48,281 bases of DNA from contig CP070778.1 of assembly GCA_020346245.1 (NCBI GenBank), forward strand, positions 1,149,353 to 1,197,633, read 5' to 3'. This DNA comes from Flavobacteriaceae bacterium. Its GTDB lineage: Bacteria > Bacteroidota > Bacteroidia > Flavobacteriales > Flavobacteriaceae. Shown one piece after another: positions 17,607 through 25,877 of the stretch (the stretch's first letter is position 1; each line of letters opens with the position of its first letter). The translations under genes and the position numbers were made by a program. Below the pieces are notes generated by a model. That model did not search any database, had not been told where the DNA came from, and worked only from the letters and a program-made list of their open reading frames with translations.

Positions 17607-18470
17607 ATGGCTGTAATGGGCACCTTAATTCCGATAGGAGGAAATGAAGATAAAGGGATAGAGACCGGCGAGCAGTTCCATCTTGAATTTATCCAGGAAA
17701 GTATCCTCTCCAGAGTAGTAAATGAGAGTGGGGGTAGAGAGGCACAAATTGTTGTTATTCCAACAGCCTCAAGCATTCCAAGGGAAGTGAGTGATAGTTA
17801 TCTCAGGGCATTTGATAAATTAGGATGCAGTAAAGTGCATGTCATGGACCTTAGGGACAGAAAAGAGTCCGAAAGACCTGAGAATCTGCAATTGATCGGA
17901 AATGCCCAGTGCGTAATGTTTTCCGGTGGAAACCAATCTAAAATTACTGGAAAAATAGGGAGTACCAAATTGCATGAAGTACTATTAGATCGATACAAGA
18001 AAGACGCCTTAGTGATAGCCGGTACCAGTGCTGGCGCAATGTGCATGTCCAGCGAAATGATAGCAGGTGGCAGTAGCACGGAATCGTTTATAAAAGGAGC
18101 TGTAAAAATGGATACGGGAATGGGATTTATTTCCAATTTAATAATTGACTCCCACTTTATTCGTCGTGGTCGGTTTGGAAGACTTGCAGAAGCTGTAGCT
18201 AAGTATCCCGATATGATGGGCATAGGCCTTGCGGAAGATACAGGATTGGTTATTAAAAATAGCAGCACTTTTGAGATAATAGGTTCCGGGATGGTTATCA
18301 TGTTTGATCCTAGAAAACTCAAACACAATAACGAAAAGATCCTTGAGAAAGGCACGCCGATGTCTCTGATAAACCTTAAAACGCACGTATTGGCAAACGG
18401 AGATCGATTTAATTTGAAAAAAGGCAAGGTGAAAGTATTGCCACTAGACGCTCCTTTCCTTACTTCCTAA
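17607..18470 (+). CDS. cphB: Cyanophycinase
   Basis: Serine exopeptidase of family S51 that cuts cyanophycin to beta-Asp-Arg dipeptides in the cytoplasm. It is 287 residues from the chosen start. It opens with GTLIPIGGNEDK, has FSGGNQSKI at 105-113, the nucleophile Ser141 in GTSAGA (139-144), and DSHFIRRGRFGRL near 181-193, all in family order. The frame is also open from an ATG at 17553, which would add 18 hydrophobic residues; that stretch reads like intergenic sequence and lies at the predicted promoter, so I prefer 17607. No signal peptide then remains, as expected for an enzyme acting on an internal granule. Its stop codon overlaps the iaaA stop by 4 bases on the other strand. Confidence 0.93.
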   Translation: MAVMGTLIPIGGNEDKGIETGEQFHLEFIQESILSRVVNESGGREAQIVVIPTASSIPREVSDSYLRAFDKLGCSKVHVMDLRDRKESERPENLQLIGNAQCVMFSGGNQSKITGKIGSTKLHEVLLDRYKKDALVIAGTSAGAMCMSSEMIAGGSSTESFIKGAVKMDTGMGFISNLIIDSHFIRRGRFGRLAEAVAKYPDMMGIGLAEDTGLVIKNSSTFEIIGSGMVIMFDPRKLKHNNEKILEKGTPMSLINLKTHVLANGDRFNLKKGKVKVLPLDAPFLTS

Positions 18471-19399
18471 TTCGTATAAATACGGATGTGCTCAGCGCCG
18501 TCTGATGCCTTACATGCCCTATACATACCTTCCGTATTAAATGGCATTGTAATATTACCTAGTGCATCAACAGCTATTAAACCGCCATCGCCTCCAATGT
18601 TCAATAAACGGTTCTGGATAAGCTCTTTGGCGGCATCCTTAAGCGATAAGTTCTTATATTCCATCAGACAAGAAAGGTCATAGGCTACCACCCCTCTAAT
18701 AAAATACTCACCACTTCCAGTGCAGGAAACAGCACATGTTTTATTGTTGGCGTAATTACCGGCTCCGATCATCGGACTATCGCCAACTCTGCCAAATTGT
18801 TTGTTGGTCATGCCTCCCGTAGAAGTTGCAGCTGCCAAATTTCCATGACTATCACATGCCACTGCACCAACAGTTCCAAATTTTGAATCCTTTTTTACAG
18901 AATGATCTAATTTAAAACTCTCTGTGCCACTGATTTCCTGCCATTGCTGATATCGAAGGTCATCATAGAAATAATTTTCATCTTCGAATTGGTATTTCAG
19001 TTTTTCTGCAAATTGCATAGCACCTTTAGCAGCGAGGAAAACATGTTCACTTTTTTCCATAACATCCCTTGCCAGGCTTATAGGGTTTTTTATGCCACTA
19101 ACTAAAGAAACAGCACCTGCATTAAGGGTTTTTCCATCCATAATGGAGGCATCCATTTCGTGTTTCCCTTCAGAGGTGAATACACTTCCCTTTCCTGCGT
19201 TAAACAAATGAGAATCTTCAAGTTCTTTAACAGATGCCTCGACTGCATCTACTGCAGACAATCCAGATTCTAATGTCTTATACCCTTTATGAAGGGCGCT
19301 TCCTAAAACCTCTTTATATAAGCGTTCTTTTTCAGGGGTCATCATGCCCTTTATAAGGGTTCCGGCACCACCATGAATGGCCAAAGCAAGTTTTTTCAT
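18467..19399 (-). CDS. iaaA: Isoaspartyl peptidase/L-asparaginase (Ntn hydrolase)
   Basis: Plant-type asparaginase that hydrolyses beta-aspartyl dipeptides; next to cphA and cphB the natural substrate is beta-Asp-Arg from cyanophycinase, giving free Asp and Arg. It has 310 residues. AIHGGAGT opens the protein, NAGKGSVFT (67-75) and MDASIMDG lie in the alpha part, and the self-cleavage site is before Thr176 in KFGTVGAVA, followed by the substrate-binding GRVGDSPMIGAG. No signal peptide is present, unlike the periplasmic asparaginases some bacteria carry, which fits internal polymer breakdown. ypdA lies 15 bases upstream on the same strand, so the two are probably one transcript. The substrate assignment is inference from context. 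Confidence 0.92.
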   Translation of the reverse strand: MKKLALAIHGGAGTLIKGMMTPEKERLYKEVLGSALHKGYKTLESGLSAVDAVEASVKELEDSHLFNAGKGSVFTSEGKHEMDASIMDGKTLNAGAVSLVSGIKNPISLARDVMEKSEHVFLAAKGAMQFAEKLKYQFEDENYFYDDLRYQQWQEISGTESFKLDHSVKKDSKFGTVGAVACDSHGNLAAATSTGGMTNKQFGRVGDSPMIGAGNYANNKTCAVSCTGSGEYFIRGVVAYDLSCLMEYKNLSLKDAAKELIQNRLLNIGGDGGLIAVDALGNITMPFNTEGMYRACKASDGAEHIRIYTN

Positions 19400-19414
19400 G
19401 CCTTTAAATAACTT

Positions 19415-20398
19415 TTAACTACCCGGGTTAGAAACTTTTTTCTTCAAAATATCTTTAATAATGATCTTGGCATGTATGCGCGAATTTTCAATAAACCATT
19501 TATGCGTTTCCATGCCACCACAAATAACTCCGGCCAGGTAAATTCCATTTATATTGGTTTCCATGGTATCCGGATTATAATTGGGTAATCTTTTCTCATC
19601 CTCGGACAATTCAATTCCAACACGCCCCAAAAATTCAAAATTAGGAGTATATCCCGTTAAAGCTAATACAAAATCATTATCTAAAACTAAGGATCCATCA
19701 GGGGTGTCCAACACAATTTCTTTTTCACGGATCTCTTTTACAGAGGTATTAAAATAAGCCTTAATACTTCCTTCCTCAATTCTATTCACAATATCGGGCC
19801 GAACCCAATATTTAACCCTCTTGCCTACTTCAGGGCCTCGTATAATGAGTGTAACTTCGGCACCTTTTCGCCAGCATTCAAGAGCTGCGTCAATAGCAGA
19901 ATTACTTGCTCCCACCACGGCTAACTTTTGGCTTGCATAGAAATGAGGATCCTTGTAATAATGAGAAACTTTAGGGAGTTCTTCCCCGGGAACCTCCAGG
20001 AGGTTGGGAAGGTCATAAAACCCGGTAGCAATAATTACATTGTCGGCTAAATACCTGTTACTACTTGTTACTACTTCGAATTCTTCATTACTTATCTCAA
20101 TAGTTTCAACTTTTTCAAAAAGTTGTAGCTTTAACTTATTAGATGTAACTATCCTTCTGTAATATTCCAAGGCCTCATTGCGCTTCGGTTTTGCCTCATT
20201 ACTTATAAAAGGAATGTCATCTATTTCCAGTCGCTCTGAAGAGGAGAAAAACTGCATGTTTACCGGGTAATTAAAAAGGGAATTAACTATAGGGCCCTTC
20301 TCTATAATCAGATAATTCAAACCGTTTTTCTGAGCCTCTAACCCACAGGCAATTCCAATGGGTCCACCACCAACAATTAAAAGATCAAAGCGTTCCAT
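19415..20398 (-). CDS. ypdA: YpdA-type flavin reductase, putative bacillithiol disulfide reductase
   Basis: A 327-residue FAD/NADPH oxidoreductase. It begins with the FAD-binding LLIVGGGPIGIACG (6-19), contains NMQFFSSSERLEIDDIPF, a segment I associate with YpdA, and a second dinucleotide motif VVGASNSAIDAALE in the middle. No CxxC redox pair of the thioredoxin-reductase type is visible, in line with YpdA. YpdA proteins are linked to reduction of bacillithiol disulfide in Firmicutes and Bacteroidetes. It is first of the ypdA-iaaA pair, with a TAGCTTTG promoter element about 48 bases upstream. The name rests on overall resemblance, not on a substrate test. Confidence 0.85.
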   Translation of the reverse strand: MERFDLLIVGGGPIGIACGLEAQKNGLNYLIIEKGPIVNSLFNYPVNMQFFSSSERLEIDDIPFISNEAKPKRNEALEYYRRIVTSNKLKLQLFEKVETIEISNEEFEVVTSSNRYLADNVIIATGFYDLPNLLEVPGEELPKVSHYYKDPHFYASQKLAVVGASNSAIDAALECWRKGAEVTLIIRGPEVGKRVKYWVRPDIVNRIEEGSIKAYFNTSVKEIREKEIVLDTPDGSLVLDNDFVLALTGYTPNFEFLGRVGIELSEDEKRLPNYNPDTMETNINGIYLAGVICGGMETHKWFIENSRIHAKIIIKDILKKKVSNPGS

Positions 20399-20445
20399 AT
20401 TTTCTTAATTACAGAGGTAAAATTTAGTGGGATTTCAGGTAGGCG

Positions 20446-20453
20446 CAAAGCTA
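20446..20453 (-). promoter_or_regulatory. Promoter -7 element of ypdA-iaaA
   Basis: TAGCTTTG on the minus strand matches TAnnTTTG exactly, 48 bases before the ypdA ATG. I see no clear TTTG at the expected upstream distance. Confidence 0.4.
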
Positions 20454-20642
20454 TGTAAATTATTCTTAAACTAATAAAAGAACACATGTAAAGCTAATAC
20501 GACTTCCAAAAAAAAGTAAACTCATGTGGTATAATAGGAATTATGTTATAAATAATGAGAAATAATTTTAACCATAACTAACATGACTTTTATCATTCTT
20601 TTTGTTTTTGATAAAACTGATCTTTATTAAATAATATTTAAA

Positions 20643-21077
20643 ATGAAAGTCATGAATGTACAAATTGAACTCCCCGTCTCTAGTATAATGACCACGAACC
20701 TTATAACTCTTGATGTAAAAGACGGATTAGATAAAGCTGAACATTTATTTAAAAAATATAAAATAAGGCATATCCCGGTGATTGAAAAGAATAAGATTAT
20801 TGGGATGATAAGTATGAACGATTTACTCCGTATAAGTTTTGCTGATGGAGCATACAGGGAAGAAGAAAACATTTCATCATCAATTTATGATATGTTCACC
20901 TTAAGGCAATTAATGATAGGAAATCTGGAAACCGTTTCTCCCGATGCTACTATAAAAGAGGTGGCAGAATTACTGGTGAAGAGAGAATTTCATTCCTTAC
21001 CGGTTGTAGAAAATGGTAGCCTAAAAGGTATGGTAACTACCACTGACCTGATTAAATACCTTCTAAAACAATGCTAA
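20643..21077 (+). CDS. Two-CBS-domain protein
   Basis: A 144-residue cytoplasmic protein made only of two CBS motifs. The first (about 13-65) has SSIMTTNLITLDVKDGLDKA and the HIPVIEKNKIIGMISMNDLL strand-helix; the second (about 84-142) repeats the pattern with TVSPDATIKEVAELL and SLPVVENGSLKGMVTTTDLI. CBS pairs bind adenosyl nucleotides and usually regulate an attached or separate partner; here no effector domain is fused and the partner is unknown. Two ATGs lie close together (20643 and 20652); the first is used. Upstream, an 8-base-pair AT-rich hairpin (20588-20595 with 20609-20616) might affect expression. The stop overlaps the rpe stop by three bases. Confidence 0.9.
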   Translation: MKVMNVQIELPVSSIMTTNLITLDVKDGLDKAEHLFKKYKIRHIPVIEKNKIIGMISMNDLLRISFADGAYREEENISSSIYDMFTLRQLMIGNLETVSPDATIKEVAELLVKREFHSLPVVENGSLKGMVTTTDLIKYLLKQC

Positions 21078-21736
21078 ACATTTGCAATATTTGCAATGTG
21101 TGAAATTGTGGCCATTGGATCCTGCGAGTTGAAAACAAAACTTCCCGCAACCAAAACATTTGCACCAGCCTCTACCAAAGCTTTCGTATTGTCTGCATTT
21201 ACTCCACCATCAATTTCTATTAGCGTTTTGGCCTTCTTTTCATCGATTAGAGATTTTAACGCCTTTACTTTTGCAAAGGTATTCTCAATAAACTTCTGAC
21301 CTCCATAGCCCGGATTGACACTCATTACACAAACCAGGTCTATGTCCCCTATACTATTTTCAAGGAGATTTACATTCGTATGTGGATTTAACGCTACTCC
21401 TGCCATCATTCCTTCCTCTTTGATGGCTTGTATAGTTCTGTTCAGATGGGGACAGGCTTCATAATGCACCGTGAGTATATTTGCGCCCAAAGAGGCAAAA
21501 GTTTTAATATATCTATCGGGATCAATAATCATGAGATGAACATCGAGCGGTTTCGTTGCATGTTCCGCTATACTCTTTATTACAGGCATACCATAAGAGA
21601 TATTAGGAACAAAAACTCCGTCCATTACGTCAATATGATGCCAGTCTGCCTGACTTGAATTGACCATTTGAACATCTCTTTGAAGGTTTCCGAAATCGGC
21701 CGCGAGCAGTGAGGGTGCAATACGTATGTTGTTCAT
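21074..21736 (-). CDS. rpe: Ribulose-phosphate 3-epimerase
   Basis: Cytoplasmic TIM-barrel enzyme of the pentose phosphate pathway that interconverts ribulose 5-phosphate and xylulose 5-phosphate. It has 220 residues, the normal size. Family motifs are IAPSLLAADFGNL near the N-terminus, HIDVMDGVFVPN (metal-binding His and catalytic Asp), LDVHLMI, MSVNPGYGGQKF and EIDGGVN. The frame is also open from a TTG ten codons upstream; the ATG at 21736 is used because it begins three residues before the first barrel strand. It is convergent with the CBS gene. A TATTTTTG promoter element lies 28 bases upstream. Confidence 0.97.
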   Translation of the reverse strand: MNNIRIAPSLLAADFGNLQRDVQMVNSSQADWHHIDVMDGVFVPNISYGMPVIKSIAEHATKPLDVHLMIIDPDRYIKTFASLGANILTVHYEACPHLNRTIQAIKEEGMMAGVALNPHTNVNLLENSIGDIDLVCVMSVNPGYGGQKFIENTFAKVKALKSLIDEKKAKTLIEIDGGVNADNTKALVEAGANVLVAGSFVFNSQDPMATISHIANIANV

Positions 21737-21763
21737 TATTTGATAGCTGAAAATATTTTGATA

Positions 21764-21771
21764 CAAAAATA
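21764..21771 (-). promoter_or_regulatory. Promoter -7 element of rpe
   Basis: TATTTTTG on the minus strand matches TAnnTTTG, 28 bases before the rpe ATG. It lies in the spacer after the upstream cytochrome gene. No upstream TTTG box at 19 bases is visible. Confidence 0.35.
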
Positions 21772-21818
21772 GGTATTCACGATGGTTTTATGCTGAGCCA
21801 TTAAATATAACTTCAAAA

Positions 21819-24452
21819 TTATTCCAGGTTCTCATTATTATAGAGTTCATGCGATTCATCAGCACCACTTAACAAATAGACAAAGAGATCTTTTATTTCC
21901 TCTTCGTTCAATCTATTTAATAAACCAGAAGGCATTGGAGAAATTGGAGATAATTCTTTTTTTGTTACAGAGGATTTGGCCAATTGCACAGTGTATGATG
22001 TGTTTAACGGATTTGGCATAATCTTAATTGAATCTGAGGTTTCAGAAAGAATTCTTCCGGCTATTTTTTTGCCATCATCAAGATGAAAAAGGGTAAAGGC
22101 ATACTGATCTGAAATTTCATCATTGGGGCTATAAATGGAATATAACAAATCGTACCTGCCAAATTTTGTACTTATCTGCGTTAAATCCGGTCCGGTAGCA
22201 CCCCCTTCTCCTTTCATGCGGTGACATAAGACACACAATGCTGCCTGATAGGCTCGTTCACCATCCGCCAAAGTTCCATTATAACTTTTCATCTTTTCAC
22301 CCCATAGAAATTGGTTGATAGTGCTTCCTGAATAATTTGCCCCCGGGCCAACAGGTTGTGGAAGGTTCTCTACCACAGTGTTTGGTGAATAGATACCTGA
22401 GAGTTCTTCAAAGTATTCTTTTTCTTCTTCAGGAACATTTGACATGGCTTGTATCCTTACATTTTCCATATAAGCTTTAAAACTCATTCCTCCTTTTGCA
22501 CTTAATACATCATAGAACCATAGGAAGTATTTCTCTCTGAGGGCTTTGTTCCAGCCTTCAGAGGCATGGCTTAGCAGCATCCCGTAAAAGATAGCCTCGC
22601 TAGGAGGCATTTTCGCAATTACTTCTCTAATTAATGGTCCGTATTGTTCACTTCGCAACGTAGTTTCCTCTGAGAGCATCTGACTAGAAATATTCGTTTT
22701 TTCAGCGGTATGTTTTTCTAATAAATCAATAAGGGTTTTAACCGTGCCCTCAACATTTAAATAGAGCATAATTTGCGCCAGTTCTCTATTTATGATATTG
22801 TTTGAATTAGGAAAATAAGGCTTTAGTTTATTAATTACGTCCAAACGAGATGTACTTTCGGGTTGACCCATACGGATAAATACAAGAGCATAATTTCTCA
22901 AAAGGTCTACTTGCCTTTGTTCATCCAGTTCTTCCCAACTGATTTGATTTAATTTTTTCAGAATCTTTCCTTCTTCTTTCTTAGCTCCCTGTCTTGCCAT
23001 AGCAATGCCCGCTTCAATGGTTTTTATCGCTGATTCTTCCAAGTAGAACCTCTCCTGCCATTGCTCCGTAGGAACTTTTTCCAGAGTATTTCGAGCGGCA
23101 TACCTAATAAATCTGTCTTCATGATCAAGATAGTTCCATGCATTGGATATGGCTTCTTTGGGATCAAGAGTAGAATGACTCTCTAATTGGTGCCTGATCT
23201 TTCTTAATTCTTTTCCGCTTTCATTGGTCATAAGTAAAGATTCAGGATCATCTCCGTCATAACTCAATCTATATAAGTGAGAATCCAGACCTCTTCCACC
23301 GGTTGCGAAATAAAGGTTGCCATCTGAACCTGCAATCATATCAGTTAATGGCAAAGGGGTACCTGATAGAAATTCTTCTCTGGTGGCAGTGTAACTGCTT
23401 CCTTCCGGTATAAGATTTGCGTAATAAATGGTTCCAAAGCTCCAATCCATGATAAAAAGTCCACTTTTATACTTTGACGGAAATCCTAGCTTAGCACCAG
23501 ACAATATTGCTGTAGGAGAACCTTGTTCAAGATTATGGACTGCGGGGAGGTTATCCGGATAGTAATCCGGCCATTTGCCCGATCCTGTCCGCCATCCGTA
23601 TTCACTGCCCGGAGTAACATGACATATTCTTGTTGGCCTGTACCAGGGCATGCCAATATCCCATTCCATATCAGCATCATAGGTAAACAATTCACCATCC
23701 TGATTAAATGCCAGATCGAATGGATTTCTATAGCCAGCAGAAATGAGTTCCCAGTTGTCACCCTTAGCGTCAAATTCGGCAACCCAACCGCCAGGTGCTT
23801 TTATGTCATTGGCATGTCCCCGGGCGTCCAGATAAGGCGTAAACAGATTATCTTCACCCCAATTTGTAGGTAAACGACTATTTTGTTTAAGGATTTCCGG
23901 GATAAGCACATGATTTCCTGCGATGAAATAGATAGATTCCCCATCCGGACTTAATACAAAGCTGTGTGGCCCATGCTCACCGGCTCCCTCTAATTTCAAA
24001 AGCATTTTAACTTCATCAAGATTTCCATCTCCATTTGAATCTGTAATTCTATAAATACCGCTCCCTCTTTGATCTTCATCTGTATTATCATCCTCCCAGT
24101 TCTTATTAACGGCAACATACAGACTATTGAAGGCCCATAAAAGTCCGTGGGCTTCACCAATATCAAGATTCAGGCTATCTACCTTTGTTGTTTGTACGGC
24201 ATCACCTTTTTCCGGCATTTTAAAATAATAGATCTTACCACGCTGATCACATGCATAGATAGTTTTGTCTTGACCTTCGGCCAGGGCTACCCATGAACCT
24301 TGTTTGTTGGCACTTATATGGTATAACTCTTCAAGTGTAAAGTTTTCGGGCAAATTAAATTGTACTTCAGAAGTGTCATTTCCTTCTCTGGTTGATTTAG
24401 TCTCATTACAGGAAATAATGAGACAACCAAACACGATAAAAAGGAATTTCAT
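21819..24452 (-). CDS. Lipoprotein with beta-propeller, helical repeats and C-terminal cytochrome c domain
   Basis: An 877-residue envelope protein. A short signal peptide ends in the lipobox LIISC with Cys15, so it is probably a lipoprotein. The next 380 or so residues fit a glucose/sorbosone-dehydrogenase-like beta-propeller (AGYRNPFDLAFNQDGEL and CHVTPGSEYGWRTG are typical). The middle looks like alpha-helical HEAT-type repeats. The C-terminus is a cytochrome c with CVLCH at 740-744 and a likely distal Met near 840 in the SPMPSGLLNRLNEEEI motif, the layout of planctomycete-type heme domains. It probably oxidises a sugar or similar substrate outside the cytoplasm and passes electrons to heme, but the substrate is unknown. 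An upstream in-frame ATG at 24476 would add eight residues; 24452 gives the better lipoprotein signal. Confidence 0.88.
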   Translation of the reverse strand: MKFLFIVFGCLIISCNETKSTREGNDTSEVQFNLPENFTLEELYHISANKQGSWVALAEGQDKTIYACDQRGKIYYFKMPEKGDAVQTTKVDSLNLDIGEAHGLLWAFNSLYVAVNKNWEDDNTDEDQRGSGIYRITDSNGDGNLDEVKMLLKLEGAGEHGPHSFVLSPDGESIYFIAGNHVLIPEILKQNSRLPTNWGEDNLFTPYLDARGHANDIKAPGGWVAEFDAKGDNWELISAGYRNPFDLAFNQDGELFTYDADMEWDIGMPWYRPTRICHVTPGSEYGWRTGSGKWPDYYPDNLPAVHNLEQGSPTAILSGAKLGFPSKYKSGLFIMDWSFGTIYYANLIPEGSSYTATREEFLSGTPLPLTDMIAGSDGNLYFATGGRGLDSHLYRLSYDGDDPESLLMTNESGKELRKIRHQLESHSTLDPKEAISNAWNYLDHEDRFIRYAARNTLEKVPTEQWQERFYLEESAIKTIEAGIAMARQGAKKEEGKILKKLNQISWEELDEQRQVDLLRNYALVFIRMGQPESTSRLDVINKLKPYFPNSNNIINRELAQIMLYLNVEGTVKTLIDLLEKHTAEKTNISSQMLSEETTLRSEQYGPLIREVIAKMPPSEAIFYGMLLSHASEGWNKALREKYFLWFYDVLSAKGGMSFKAYMENVRIQAMSNVPEEEKEYFEELSGIYSPNTVVENLPQPVGPGANYSGSTINQFLWGEKMKSYNGTLADGERAYQAALCVLCHRMKGEGGATGPDLTQISTKFGRYDLLYSIYSPNDEISDQYAFTLFHLDDGKKIAGRILSETSDSIKIMPNPLNTSYTVQLAKSSVTKKELSPISPMPSGLLNRLNEEEIKDLFVYLLSGADESHELYNNENLE

Positions 24453-24843
24453 GGATACAGAAAAAAAGTCGCTCATAATCGGGAATTAATATTGCTTTAT
24501 AAATTAATACTTTGTCTTCCATAAATATACAGAAATGTATTGGCACAAAATGTTATTAGTAGAATCAATAAGAAAAAGACTTTCTATATTATCCCGATTG
24601 AAGTAAAAATTATGCCTGCTTTGGGGGAATATTTTAGTTGTGGAAATGGATAAATAGTCTTAATGCTAAGGAGAAATTGGTGGAGAATTAGTATAAAATG
24701 AAAAACTCCGGTAATCAGCCGGAGTTTATTCATCAATCAAAAAACGAACAGTCATGATAAACTGTTGTTACCACCACAAATTACAATTTTTATACCAAAA
24801 TTCCAATTTAAGGAAATTTTAACCTGTAATTAATGTCTCGTCT
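24453..24843. other. Gene-free stretch between sigma factor and cytochrome genes
   Basis: No coding frame of weight. The right half holds the probable terminator of the sigma factor gene. On the minus strand near 24515-24545 a TTTG and a TATATTTA lie 16 bases apart, a possible but short-spaced promoter for the cytochrome lipoprotein gene. Confidence 0.6.
24697..24727 (-). terminator. Rho-independent terminator downstream of the sigma factor gene
   Basis: A perfect 9-base-pair stem (AAACTCCGG at 24703-24711 with CCGGAGTTT at 24719-24727), 7-base loop, followed on the minus strand by TTTTT and more T. It lies about 115 bases after the rpoD stop. Confidence 0.7.
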
Positions 24844-25707
24844 TTATCCGAGATAAGTTTTCAATATTTTACTTCTTGAAGTATGTTTTAATCTTCTTAT
24901 TGCTTTTTCTTTAATCTGTCGTACTCTTTCCCTGGTTAGGTCGAAAGTCTCACCAATTTCCTCAAGGGTCATCGAATGTTGTCCGGCCAAACCAAAATAC
25001 AATCTGATAACATCTGCTTCTCTGGGAGTTAGAGTTTCCAAAGCTCTTTCGATTTCCGTTCGAAGGGATTCATGTAATAATTCTTTATCCGGATTAGGAG
25101 ACTCTCCACTTCGAAGAACATCATAAAGATTTGAATCCTCTCCGTCAATTAAAGGTGCATCCATAGATACGTGACGCCCCGAATTTTTAAGAGATTGTTT
25201 CACATCTTCAACTGTCATATCCAATTCCTTGGCAATTTCCTCTGCAGATGGGATTCGTTCATGTGCTTGCTCCAGAAATGCAAAAGTTTTATTTATCTTA
25301 TTTATGGAACCAATCTTATTTAGCGGTAATCTAACTATACGAGATTGTTCTGCCAGGGCTTGTAAAATAGACTGTCTAATCCACCATACGGCATATGATA
25401 TGAATTTAAAACCCCTTGTCTCATCAAAACGCTGAGCAGCTTTAATAAGTCCAAGATTTCCTTCATTAATTAAATCCGGTAGGGTAAGCCCCTGGTTTTG
25501 ATATTGCTTTGCCACAGAAACAACAAAACGAAGATTAGCTTTTGTAAGTTTTTCCAACGCCAATTGGTCACCAGCTTTTATTCGCTGTGCTAATTCCACT
25601 TCCTCATCTGCTGTGATTAGATCTACCTTACCTATTTCCTGCAAGTATTTATCTAAGGACGCAGTCTCCCTGTTCGTAACCTGTTTTGTAATCTTTAGCT
25701 GTCTCAT
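24844..25707 (-). CDS. rpoD: Primary sigma factor RpoD/SigA, short Bacteroidetes type
   Basis: Sigma-70 family factor of 287 residues that directs RNA polymerase to housekeeping promoters. Region 1.2 ([22 protein letters not shown]) is followed by region 2 with [34 protein letters not shown], region 3 and region 4 with [16 protein letters not shown] and [28 protein letters not shown]. Region 1.1 and the non-conserved insert of E. coli RpoD are lacking, as is usual for the primary factor in this phylum. The TAnnTTTG elements before other genes in this window fit the known specificity of such factors. It has its own terminator. Confidence 0.95.
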   Translation of the reverse strand: MRQLKITKQVTNRETASLDKYLQEIGKVDLITADEEVELAQRIKAGDQLALEKLTKANLRFVVSVAKQYQNQGLTLPDLINEGNLGLIKAAQRFDETRGFKFISYAVWWIRQSILQALAEQSRIVRLPLNKIGSINKINKTFAFLEQAHERIPSAEEIAKELDMTVEDVKQSLKNSGRHVSMDAPLIDGEDSNLYDVLRSGESPNPDKELLHESLRTEIERALETLTPREADVIRLYFGLAGQHSMTLEEIGETFDLTRERVRQIKEKAIRRLKHTSRSKILKTYLG

Positions 25708-25821
25708 TAAGGCTTTCCTTTATATGTTAAGTTCAAAGTGCATGGGCTGCATATACTTATACGTAAAAAAGCGGCAAATGTTACAATAAGGTTATAAAAA
25801 TTTAACTTTTTGGTTAAATCA

Positions 25822-25853
25822 CACAAAAAAACCCCTGTTTTAAAGGGGTTTTT
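25822..25853 (-). terminator. Rho-independent terminator of pnp
   Basis: A 10-base-pair stem (AAAAACCCCT at 25827-25836 with AGGGGTTTTT at 25844-25853) and 7-base loop, with a T run on the minus strand. It lies 24 bases after the pnp stop. Confidence 0.85.
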
Positions 25854-25877
25854 CTAAATATACCAACAGAAAATTAA

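Noticed and set aside
17798..18427. 209-codon open frame on the minus strand
   Set aside because: It lies wholly opposite cphB, whose motifs are clear; the frame is open because of codon use on the other strand and has no family pattern.
23523..23873. 116-codon open frame on the plus strand
   Set aside because: Antisense to the beta-propeller of the cytochrome lipoprotein; no start context or family pattern.
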